Positions 1 through 4,908 of a stretch of 5,369 nt of DNA are shown piece by piece (position 1 is the first letter of the stretch; each line of letters opens with the position of its first letter). The stretch is taken from contig JBBRGO010000231.1 in assembly GCA_038224055.1 (NCBI GenBank), positions 1 to 5,369 of the forward strand. The letters run 5' to 3'. The position numbers were made by a program, and so were the translations under genes. The notes under the pieces were generated by a model. It did not search any database and had not been told where the DNA came from. It saw only the letters and a program-made list of their open reading frames with translations. This stretch comes from JBDSSS01 sp038224055 (GTDB lineage: Bacteria > Actinomycetota > Actinomycetes > Actinomycetales > Dermatophilaceae).

Positions 1-1935
1 CGGGAGTCGGTCCCGCTGAGCAAGGTGCCCAAGGCGGTGCAGCAGGCCCACCTCGCCGCCGAGGACCGTAGCTTCTACGACAACAACGGCATCTCGGTCA
101 GCGGCATCCTGCGCGCGGTGAAGACGAGCGTCACCGGGGAGGCGCAGGTCGGCGGCTCCACGATCACCCAGCAGTACGTCAAGAACTACTTCCTCAGCCA
201 GGACCGCACCCTGACCCGCAAGGCGAAGGAGATCATCCTCGCGGTCAAGATCGACGGCCAGTACAGCAAGGACCAGATCCTCGAGGACTACCTCAACACC
301 ATCTACTACGGGCGCGGCGCGTACGGCATCCAGAGTGCCGCGAAGGCGTACTTCAACAAGGACGTCTCCGCGCTGACCGCGCCCGAGGGGGCCGTCCTCG
401 CCTCGGTCATCAACGCCCCGAGCCTCTACGACCCCTCGCGCGGCGACAAGGCGAAGGCCAATCTCGAGAAGCGCTACGGGTACGTCCTCGACGGCATGGT
501 CGAGCAGGGCTGGCTGACGATGGACGAACGGGCGAAGTACACCCAGCTGCCTGCCATCCGGGCGTTCAAGGGCAACAACTTCTCGGCCGGATCGACGGGC
601 TACGTCACGGCCGCCGTGAAGAACGAGCTGCTCTCGACCGGCCTGACCGAGGCCGACATCGACAAGGGTGGCCTGCGGATCACGACGACCATCGACCGCA
701 AGTCGCAGGCGGCGGCCGTCAAGGCGATGAAGGACAACCTGCCCGACAAGGTCACCGGAGGCCTCGTCGCGATCGTCCCCGGCGACGGGGCCGTCCGCGC
801 GATGTACGGCGGCGCTGACTACGGCAAGAGCCAGCTCAACACCGCGACGCAGGCGATCCTGCAGGGCGCCTCGAACTTCAAGCCCTTCGCCGTGCTCGGT
901 GCGGTCCGAGAGGGCATCTCCACGAAGACGAAGTTCGACGGTGACTCGCCCCAGCAGATCAGCGGCCAGAAGGTGACGAACTTCGGCGAGCGGTCCTACG
1001 GCATGGTCGACATGACCCGGATGATCGGCCGCTCGATCAACACCGCGTTCGTCAACCTCAACGACACGATCGGGCCGGCGACGACGCGCAAGGCCGCGAT
1101 CGACGCGGGGATCCCGGCTAACACCCCGGGTCTCGACGACAGCTTGACCAACGTTCTCGGCAGCGCCTCACCGCACGTCATCGACATGGCCACGGCCTAC
1201 TCGACGATCGCCGGGCAGGGCGAGCGGGTGCAGCCGTACCTCATCACGAAGGTCACCTCGACGACGAGCGACTACACCTACCAGGTGGAGCCGCAGGTCA
1301 CGCGGGCCTACGACACGGACGTCACCGCCGACGTCACCGACGCGATGACCTACACCGTCAAGGACGGGGGCACCGCGACGAAGCTCCAGCGTCTCGGCCG
1401 CCCCGTCGCCGGCAAGACCGGCACCTCGTCGTTCGCCAAGTCGATCTGGTTCACCGGTTTCGTGCCCCAGCTGACCGTGTCGGTCGGGATGTACAAGCCC
1501 GACGCGAACGGCAACCCGCTCACGCTCACCAACGCCGAGGACACCAACCTCACCGGCGGCACCGTCCCGGCCGACGTCTTCTACGACTTCATGACCGTCG
1601 CGATGGACGGGGTCAAGGTCGAGCAGTTCCCGAAGCGGGCCGGCGTCGGTGACGACAAGGTCAACGTCCGTCCGACCTCGACCTACAGCCCGCCCCCCGC
1701 CCCGACCACGACGAGCGCCGCCCCGACGAGCACGACGAGCACGACGAGCAGCGCCGCCCCGACCACGACGACGCAGCAGCCGACCACGACGACGCAGCAG
1801 CCGACGACGACCCAGCCGCCGGCCCCGACGACGACCCAGCCGCCGAAGCCGACGCCGAAGCCGACGAAGACGAAGATCAACGCCAAGCCGACGACGCCGG
1901 CCGCCCCGGCCCCCACCGCCTCGGCGACCCGGTAG
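1..1935 (+). CDS. ponA: Class A penicillin-binding protein (bifunctional transglycosylase/transpeptidase), 5'-truncated by window edge
   Basis: This enzyme polymerises lipid II into glycan strands and cross-links the stem peptides on the outer face of the membrane. The frame is open from base 1, so the cytoplasmic N-terminus, membrane anchor and start codon lie upstream. The GT51 domain shows the catalytic-Glu motif EDRSFYDNNG (Glu at 61-63; the usual His of EDxxFxxHxG is Asn), then GGSTITQQYVKN and YLNTIYYGRGAYGIQSAAKAYF. The transpeptidase domain has all three motifs: SNFK (nucleophile Ser at 871-873), SIN (1033-1041) and KTGT (from 1414). About 88 residues at the C-terminus (from about 1669) are a Thr/Pro/Ser/Ala-rich, presumably disordered extracytoplasmic tail containing short repeats; no PASTA domain is seen. 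It ends in TAG, whereas the five other genes here end in TGA. The family assignment is very secure. The symbol rests on resemblance and on synteny with mycobacterial ponA1. Confidence 0.96.
   Translation, partial: RESVPLSKVPKAVQQAHLAAEDRSFYDNNGISVSGILRAVKTSVTGEAQVGGSTITQQYVKNYFLSQDRTLTRKAKEIILAVKIDGQYSKDQILEDYLNTIYYGRGAYGIQSAAKAYFNKDVSALTAPEGAVLASVINAPSLYDPSRGDKAKANLEKRYGYVLDGMVEQGWLTMDERAKYTQLPAIRAFKGNNFSAGSTGYVTAAVKNELLSTGLTEADIDKGGLRITTTIDRKSQAAAVKAMKDNLPDKVTGGLVAIVPGDGAVRAMYGGADYGKSQLNTATQAILQGASNFKPFAVLGAVREGISTKTKFDGDSPQQISGQKVTNFGERSYGMVDMTRMIGRSINTAFVNLNDTIGPATTRKAAIDAGIPANTPGLDDSLTNVLGSASPHVIDMATAYSTIAGQGERVQPYLITKVTSTTSDYTYQVEPQVTRAYDTDVTADVTDAMTYTVKDGGTATKLQRLGRPVAGKTGTSSFAKSIWFTGFVPQLTVSVGMYKPDANGNPLTLTNAEDTNLTGGTVPADVFYDFMTVAMDGVKVEQFPKRAGVGDDKVNVRPTSTYSPPPAPTTTSAAPTSTTSTTSSAAPTTTTQQPTTTTQQPTTTQPPAPTTTQPPKPTPKPTKTKINAKPTTPAAPAPTASATR
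1726..1845 (+). repeat. Short tandem repeats encoding the Thr/Pro-rich tail of the penicillin-binding protein
   Basis: Three repeat families run in succession and in frame. A 9-bp unit ACGACGAGC (Thr-Thr-Ser) occurs at 1732-1740 and 1741-1749. A perfect 21-bp tandem pair lies at 1759-1779 and 1780-1800 and encodes PTTTTQQ twice. A 21-bp unit encoding PTTTQPP lies at 1801-1821 and again at 1825-1845, separated by one Ala codon. All units are multiples of 3, so gain or loss of copies would preserve the reading frame. These are intragenic coding repeats, not a CRISPR array or mobile element. Confidence 0.9.
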
Positions 1936-1941
1936 TCGCGG

Positions 1942-3291
1942 ATGGCTGACCCCGTCGTCGCCGCGGCCACCGAGGTCATCGGCGGCCCGCGCGGACGTTA
2001 TGCCGCCCGCCGCGAGCTCTCGTGGCTCGCCACGGCCGCGGTCCTGTCCGCGCTCACCGCCATCCCGGCCGGCTTCGGGATCCTGCTGCGGGTGCCGTGC
2101 CTGCGCACGGGCTTCTCCGGAGACGGCCCGTTCTGGAACGCCTGCTACTCCGACCTCCCGGTCGCCTACCGGGACGGTGGCGTCAAGGCCGGTGTCGCGG
2201 CCTTCCTCCAGGGCGGCCCGGCCGCCCCGGTCACGGGTCAACCCCCGCTCACCGGGCTCGCGCTCACCGCGGTCGCCGCGCTCGTGCCGGACGAGACGCT
2301 GACGGCCCGCACTGTCTGGTTCTTCGCGCTGTGGGCCGTCCTGCTCACCGTGGCGCTCCTCCTCCTCGTCTGGCTCGTCGCCTCGAGCGCCCGCCGTCCG
2401 TGGAGCGCGGCCCACGTCGCGCTGTCGCCGGTCGTGGCCCTCGTCGGTTTCGTGTCGGCCGACCTGCTGGGCGTCGTCCTCGCCAGTGCCGGAATCTGGG
2501 CGTGGTCGCGGCGTCACCACACGCTGGCGGGCGTCTTCCTCGGCCTCGCGATCGGCGCCCGTTCCTACCCGGTCCTCGTCCTCGTCGCGATCGGGCTGCT
2601 CTGCCTGCGCACGGGACGGCTGCGCGAGTTCGCTCGCACCGCGGCATACGCACTGCTGGTCTTCGGGGCCCTGCTGTCGGGTCTGTGGCTGCTCAACCCG
2701 GAGGCCGCGGCCTCGGCCTACCAGGGATGGGCGAACGCGGGCGCCGGCTACGGGTCGCCGTGGCTGCTGCCCCAGCTCGCCGGACACCCCCTCGAGCCGC
2801 TGCCGACGACGCTCCTCGCGGTCCTCGGCTGGGCCGTCGCGGTCGCGGTGGGGGCCGGTCTCACGCTCACGTCGGCCCGGCGCCCGACGATCGCCGAGCT
2901 CTCCCTCGTCATGGTCGGCCTCGTGCTCGTCACGGGAAAGTCGTTCACGGTCCAGAGCTCGCTGTGGCTGGTCCCGCTCGCCGCGTGGTGCGCCCTCCAG
3001 TGGCGCGACCACCTCATCTGGGCGGGCGCCGAGGCGGTCAACTTCGTCGCCGTGTGGCTGACGATCGCGGCGACGACGGTGCCCGACCGCGGGCTGTCGA
3101 ACCCGTGGTACGCGACCCTCTCGATGATCCGCGTCGTCGCGGTGCTGTGGCTCGTCGCCGTGGTGTGGCTGCGCGCCCGGGACCGCCGGGCCGGTGCTGC
3201 GCCGGGGCCGTCGGAGGGGGAGCGGGAGCACGACGAGCTCGCCGGGGTGATGACTGCCGCCCCCGACCGGTTCCTCGTCCGCGTCTCCTGA
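1942..3291 (+). CDS. Polytopic membrane protein, GT87 (DUF2029)-like putative polyprenyl-phosphate-sugar glycosyltransferase
   Basis: This 449-residue protein has roughly 10-11 hydrophobic segments, by eye near residues 29-49, 122-147, 157-188, 195-222, 232-250, 288-309, 317-331, 338-353, 358-378 and 391-411. The first external loop carries the acidic/aromatic stretch GDGPFWNACYSDLPVAYRD, which resembles the 'CYSD' loop of actinobacterial GT87-like proteins. Two further family-like motifs are GARSYPVLVLVAI and TGKSFTVQSSLWLVPLAAW (compare 'KxxSPQYxLWLLPLA'). The C-terminal ~38 residues are hydrophilic and probably cytoplasmic. GT-C enzymes of this class move sugars from polyprenyl-phosphate donors, so a role in envelope glycan assembly is inferred; donor and acceptor cannot be read here. 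The ATG begins 6 nt after the upstream stop, in the same frame, with no recognisable Shine-Dalgarno, suggesting termination-reinitiation. Rv0051 of M. tuberculosis is the positional equivalent. The fold is confident, the exact activity is not. Confidence 0.82.
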   Translation: MADPVVAAATEVIGGPRGRYAARRELSWLATAAVLSALTAIPAGFGILLRVPCLRTGFSGDGPFWNACYSDLPVAYRDGGVKAGVAAFLQGGPAAPVTGQPPLTGLALTAVAALVPDETLTARTVWFFALWAVLLTVALLLLVWLVASSARRPWSAAHVALSPVVALVGFVSADLLGVVLASAGIWAWSRRHHTLAGVFLGLAIGARSYPVLVLVAIGLLCLRTGRLREFARTAAYALLVFGALLSGLWLLNPEAAASAYQGWANAGAGYGSPWLLPQLAGHPLEPLPTTLLAVLGWAVAVAVGAGLTLTSARRPTIAELSLVMVGLVLVTGKSFTVQSSLWLVPLAAWCALQWRDHLIWAGAEAVNFVAVWLTIAATTVPDRGLSNPWYATLSMIRVVAVLWLVAVVWLRARDRRAGAAPGPSEGEREHDELAGVMTAAPDRFLVRVS

Positions 3292-3295
3292 GACG
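3282..3295 (+). other. Small hairpin spanning the stop codon of the GT87-like gene
   Basis: CGTCT (3282-3286) and AGACG (3291-3295) pair around the loop CCTG, enclosing the TGA stop at 3289-3291. The stem is only 5 bp and no T-tract follows, so it is a weak candidate for a terminator. It may be chance in GC-rich DNA. Confidence 0.25.
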
Positions 3296-3309
3296 TCCTG
3301 CTCGCGGGA

Positions 3310-3340
3310 TTTCGGGGTAGGCCGCCGGGCCCGGTAGTCT
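3310..3340 (+). promoter_or_regulatory. Candidate housekeeping-sigma promoter for the rpsF operon
   Basis: The -10-like hexamer TAGTCT (3335-3340), in the context GGTAGTCTTG, is a form often seen in actinobacterial vegetative promoters. A weak -35-like TTCGGG (3311-3316) lies 18 nt upstream. Initiation would fall near 3346-3350, giving a leader of about 145 nt before the rpsF ATG. A promoter is expected because a 202-nt gap separates the membrane-protein gene from the ribosomal operon. The -35 match is poor, so this is a plausible call only. Confidence 0.45.
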
Positions 3341-3407
3341 TGCCGGGTTCACCGTGCGCCAACTGATCCCTGTGGAGAACGTCGACCCCCTGTCGGCGTC
3401 GTCTGTC

Positions 3408-3442
3408 AGGGTGGGTGCCGGTGGGACGAATGCAACCCTCCT
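3408..3442 (+). promoter_or_regulatory. Candidate S6:S18-binding autoregulatory leader element (16S rRNA mimic)
   Basis: This part of the rpsF leader can fold with AGG (3408-3410) pairing CCT (3440-3442), GGGT (3413-3416) pairing ACCC (3435-3438), and GC (3417-3418) pairing GC (3432-3433) after a bulged A. The apex carries CCGGTGG followed by CGAA. Recalled 16S rRNA of the central domain, around E. coli 716-731, reads TACCGGTGGCGAAGGC and contains the S18-contact region; the window reads TGCCGGTGGGACGAATGC. A widespread rpsF-leader motif bound by S6:S18, with an essential CCG and 16S resemblance, is established knowledge. The conserved ACC loop described for that motif is not clearly placed here, so assignment is tentative. 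Confidence 0.4.
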
Positions 3443-3463
3443 GTCACGGGAGAGACTCGTGAC
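3443..3463 (+). other. Perfect 8-bp hairpin in the rpsF leader
   Basis: GTCACGGG (3443-3450) pairs with CTCGTGAC (3456-3463), including one G-U pair, around the loop AGAGA (3451-3455). It sits immediately after the candidate 16S-like element and ends 11 nt before the AAGGAGGT Shine-Dalgarno sequence. No T-run follows, so it is not a standard intrinsic terminator. It may be part of the leader's regulatory fold or may keep the ribosome binding site exposed. Confidence 0.55.
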
Positions 3464-3474
3464 CGCCAAGTCCA

Positions 3475-3482
3475 AAGGAGGT
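3475..3482 (+). promoter_or_regulatory. Very strong Shine-Dalgarno for rpsF
   Basis: AAGGAGGT is fully complementary to the 16S 3' end and the flanking bases extend the match (AAAGGAGGTG, 3474-3483). The gap to the ATG at 3494 is 11 nt, slightly long. It is the strongest ribosome binding site in the window and fixes the rpsF start. A strong site is a sensible target for translational repression by the leader. Confidence 0.85.
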
Positions 3483-3493
3483 GGGTTAGAAGC

Positions 3494-3781
3494 ATGCGTC
3501 AGTACGAACTCATGGTCATCCTCGACCCGGAGACCGAAGAGCGCACCGTCGGCACCACGATGGAGCGCTTCCTCAATGTCGTCAAGACCGACGGGGGCAC
3601 CGTCGACAACGTCGACATCTGGGGCCGCCGTCGTCTCGCCTACGACATCCAGAAGAAGTCCGAGGGCATCTACGTCGTCGTCTCCATGACGGCGGAGCCG
3701 GCCACGGCCCAAGAGCTTGACCGACAGCTGAACCTCAGCGAGTCGATCATGCGCACCAAGCTGCTGCGCCCCGGCGCCTGA
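3494..3781 (+). CDS. rpsF: Small ribosomal subunit protein bS6
   Basis: This 95-residue protein is S6, which binds the central domain of 16S rRNA on the 30S platform as a heterodimer with S18, encoded two genes downstream. The N-terminus MRQYELMVILDPETEE is the typical first beta strand, and GGTVDNVDIWGRRRLAYDIQKKSEGIYVV is the most conserved core, where WGRRRLAY contacts RNA and S18. LNLSESIMRTKLLRPGA closes the ferredoxin-like domain. The length is normal for bacterial S6 without the long acidic C-terminal extension of E. coli. The start is set by the strong AAGGAGGT site. It is the first gene of the ribosomal/ssb operon and follows a structured leader likely to control it. The assignment is certain. 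Confidence 0.98.
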   Translation: MRQYELMVILDPETEERTVGTTMERFLNVVKTDGGTVDNVDIWGRRRLAYDIQKKSEGIYVVVSMTAEPATAQELDRQLNLSESIMRTKLLRPGA

Positions 3782-3792
3782 TCCTCCCCGTC

Positions 3793-3818
3793 TGACCGAC
3801 GCCTCGCGGCTGCGGTCA
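3793..3818 (+). other. Hairpin in the rpsF-ssb spacer
   Basis: TGACCG (3793-3798) pairs perfectly with CGGTCA (3813-3818); inside, GCC (3801-3803) pairs GGC (3808-3810) around TCGC, separated by a 2x2 internal loop. It begins 11 nt after the rpsF stop. No T-tract follows and ssb lies only 40 nt further on, so partial attenuation or mRNA-end protection is more likely than full termination. The alternative GCGG/CCGC pairing at 3812-3822 would compete with it. Confidence 0.4.
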
Positions 3819-3857
3819 CCGCAACCCCGATCACGACTGGACCCAAGGAAGAGATCC

Positions 3858-4520
3858 ATGGCAGGCGACACCGTCATCACCATCATCGGCAACCTGACCG
3901 CCGACCCCGAGCTGCGTTTCACGCCGTCGGGTGCAGCGGTCGCGAACTTCACCGTGGCCTCGACGCCGCGGACGTTCGACCGCCAGACCAACGAGTGGAA
4001 GGACAGCGAAACGCTGTTCATGCGCTGCTCGGTGTGGCGTGACGCGGCAGAGAACGTTGCCGAGTCACTCCAGCGTGGTGCCCGTGTGATCGCCTCCGGC
4101 CGCCTGAAGTCCCGGTCCTACGAGACCAAGGAAGGCGAGAAGCGCACCGTCGTGGAGATGGACGTCGACGAGATCGGCCCGTCCCTGCGCAGCGCGACCG
4201 CCAAGGTCAACAAGACCCAGCGTGGCACCGGTGGTGGTGGCTTCGGCGGCGGCCAGGGTGGTCAGGGTGGCGGCGGCTGGAGCGGTGGTGGCCAGGGTGG
4301 TCAGTCCGGCTCCGGCCAGTCGGCCGAGGACCCGTGGGCGACCGGTGGTTCCACCGGTGGCCAGGGCGGATCCGGCGGTCAGGGTGGTCAGTCCGGCTCG
4401 GGCGGCGGCTGGAGTGGTGGTGGCCAGTCGGCCCCCGCGGCGCCCGCCGGCGGCCAGGGTGGATCGGGTGGTCAGGGTGGCTGGGGCGCGGCTCCCAGCT
4501 ACGACGAGCCCCCGTTCTGA
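3858..4520 (+). CDS. ssb: Single-stranded DNA-binding protein
   Basis: This 220-residue SSB coats single-stranded DNA during replication, recombination and repair and recruits partners through its C-terminal tip. Residues 1 to about 112 form the OB fold: MAGDTVITIIGNLTADPELRF, then FTVAST, ETLFMRCSVWRDAAENVAESL, and GRLKSRSYETKEGEKRTVVEMDVDEIGPSLR; aromatic residues at W47, F54 and W60 are candidates for base stacking. Residues about 122-213 are a Gly/Gln/Ser-rich disordered linker with repeats and an internal acidic EDPW (157-160). The protein ends SYDEPPF, a recognisable acidic tip in which the first Asp of the common DDEPPF is Tyr. AAGGA lies 8 nt before the ATG. Its placement between rpsF and rpsR is the ancestral bacterial arrangement. 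The linker is long, as in other actinobacterial SSBs. The assignment is certain. Confidence 0.98.
   Translation: MAGDTVITIIGNLTADPELRFTPSGAAVANFTVASTPRTFDRQTNEWKDSETLFMRCSVWRDAAENVAESLQRGARVIASGRLKSRSYETKEGEKRTVVEMDVDEIGPSLRSATAKVNKTQRGTGGGGFGGGQGGQGGGGWSGGGQGGQSGSGQSAEDPWATGGSTGGQGGSGGQGGQSGSGGGWSGGGQSAPAAPAGGQGGSGGQGGWGAAPSYDEPPF
4222..4490 (+). repeat. Imperfect Gly/Gln/Ser-coding repeats in the ssb linker
   Basis: A 27-nt segment at 4269-4295 recurs at 4401-4427 with one mismatch and encodes GGGWSGGGQ. A 20-nt segment at 4293-4312 recurs exactly at 4380-4399 and encodes the GGQSGS region. Several shorter GGCCAGGG and GGTCAGGG units fill the gaps. This suggests internal duplication within the disordered SSB linker. 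The + strand is rich in GG runs throughout. Confidence 0.85.
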
Positions 4521-4544
4521 TCCGGGCCCTCCCGGTCACGAACG
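4513..4544 (+). terminator. Strong hairpin spanning the ssb stop codon; possible attenuator or mRNA-stability element
   Basis: CGTTC (4513-4517), TGA (4518-4520) and CCGGG (4522-4526) pair with CCCGG (4531-4535), TCA (4536-4538) and GAACG (4540-4544). The result is a 13-bp stem with two single-base bulges (T4521, C4539) and a CCCT loop. The ssb TGA itself forms three of the pairs. No T-tract follows, so it is not a canonical intrinsic terminator. It may act as a U-less actinobacterial-type terminator or attenuator, or as a 3'-end barrier against exonucleases. The structure is clear; the function is inferred. Confidence 0.45.
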
Positions 4545-4604
4545 CAGCTGTTCGCCGCTCGGCACGCTGAACGGCATACCGAAAACACATCAGTAGAACC
4601 CCAT

Positions 4605-4642
4605 CCCGGGGCGAGAACCCCGGGCTCTCAGAGAAGGAGAGC
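4605..4642 (+). promoter_or_regulatory. Two abutting hairpins upstream of rpsR, the second covering its Shine-Dalgarno
   Basis: The first hairpin is a perfect 7-bp GC stem: CCCGGGG (4605-4611) and CCCCGGG (4618-4624) with loop CGAGAA. The second pairs GCTCTC (4624-4629) with GAGAGC (4637-4642) around AGAGAAG. G4624 belongs to both stems, so at that base they compete. The rpsR Shine-Dalgarno AAGGAG (4635-4639 plus the adjacent A4634) lies partly in the loop and partly in the 3' arm of the second hairpin, 9 nt before the ATG. This layout could reduce rpsR initiation unless ribosomes or a protein open it. Confidence 0.5.
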
Positions 4643-4648
4643 ACCACG

Positions 4649-4885
4649 ATGGCAAAGCCCGTTGTGCGCAAGCCCAAGAAGAAGGCCAACCCGCTCAAGG
4701 CGGCGAAGGTCGAGAACATCGACTACAAGGACACCGCGCTGCTGCGCAAGTTCATCTCCGACCGCGGCAAGATCCGCGCTCGCCGGGTGACCGGTGTGTC
4801 CGTCCAGGAGCAGCGCCTCATCGCCACGGCCGTCAAGAACGCCCGTGAGATGGCCCTGCTGCCCTACTCGAGCTCCGCTCGCTGA
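4649..4885 (+). CDS. rpsR: Small ribosomal subunit protein bS18, cysteine-free (zinc-independent) type
   Basis: This 78-residue protein is S18, the partner of S6 on the 30S platform. The core DYKDTALLRKFISDRGKIR and ARRVTG, followed by TAVKNAREMALLPYSSSAR, is diagnostic. The zinc-ribbon ligands of C+ S18 proteins are all missing: the CxFC position reads NPLK, and the later Cys and His (as in VTGNCVQHQR) are replaced in VTGVSVQEQR. It is therefore a C- form that should fold without zinc. The lysine-rich N-terminus (KPVVRKPKKK) is typical. AAGGAG lies 9 nt before the ATG inside a potential hairpin. Only 23 nt separate it from rplI, so the two are surely cotranscribed. The assignment is certain; zinc independence is inferred from the missing ligands. 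Confidence 0.98.
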   Translation: MAKPVVRKPKKKANPLKAAKVENIDYKDTALLRKFISDRGKIRARRVTGVSVQEQRLIATAVKNAREMALLPYSSSAR

Positions 4886-4908
4886 GCCTCGGGACCAAGG
4901 AGAACACC

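Noticed and set aside
61..90. Asn in place of His in the EDxxFxxHxG motif, considered as a sign of an inactive glycosyltransferase
   Set aside because: The catalytic Glu and the other GT51 motifs are intact, and actinobacterial PonA-type proteins often vary at that His position.
1726..1845. Tandem repeats considered as a CRISPR-like or regulatory array
   Set aside because: The units are short, adjacent, in frame and code for a Thr/Pro tail. There are no unique spacers.
1649..2302. Open frame of 217 codons on the + strand bridging the penicillin-binding protein tail and the next gene
   Set aside because: The Arg/Pro/Ser-rich translation is a frame-shifted reading of the repeat tail, with no plausible start signal.
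1168..3231. Open reading frame of 687 codons on the - strand opposite the penicillin-binding protein and the GT87-like gene
   Set aside because: Its product is an Arg/Gly/Asp-rich low-complexity sequence without domains, as expected for the antisense of GC-rich genes. Both + strand genes have strong family motifs.
2022..3320. Open frame of 432 codons on the + strand in another frame within the GT87-like gene
   Set aside because: The product is Arg/Pro/Gly-rich and has no membrane or family features. It overlaps a well-supported gene throughout.
3354..3689. GTG-initiated frame in the rpsF leader, considered as a leader peptide or small gene
   Set aside because: There is no Shine-Dalgarno, it runs into rpsF in another frame, and its later residues are a shifted reading of S6.
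3038..4021. Open frame of 327 codons on the - strand across the rpsF leader and rpsF
   Set aside because: It runs antisense to rpsF, part of ssb and the leader, with no recognisable domain or start signal.
4539..4554. SOS/LexA-like inverted repeat CGAAC-N6-GTTCG between ssb and rpsR
   Set aside because: Gram-positive and actinobacterial LexA sites have a 4-nt spacer between CGAAC and GTTCG. Here the spacer is 6, and the site lies after ssb rather than before it.
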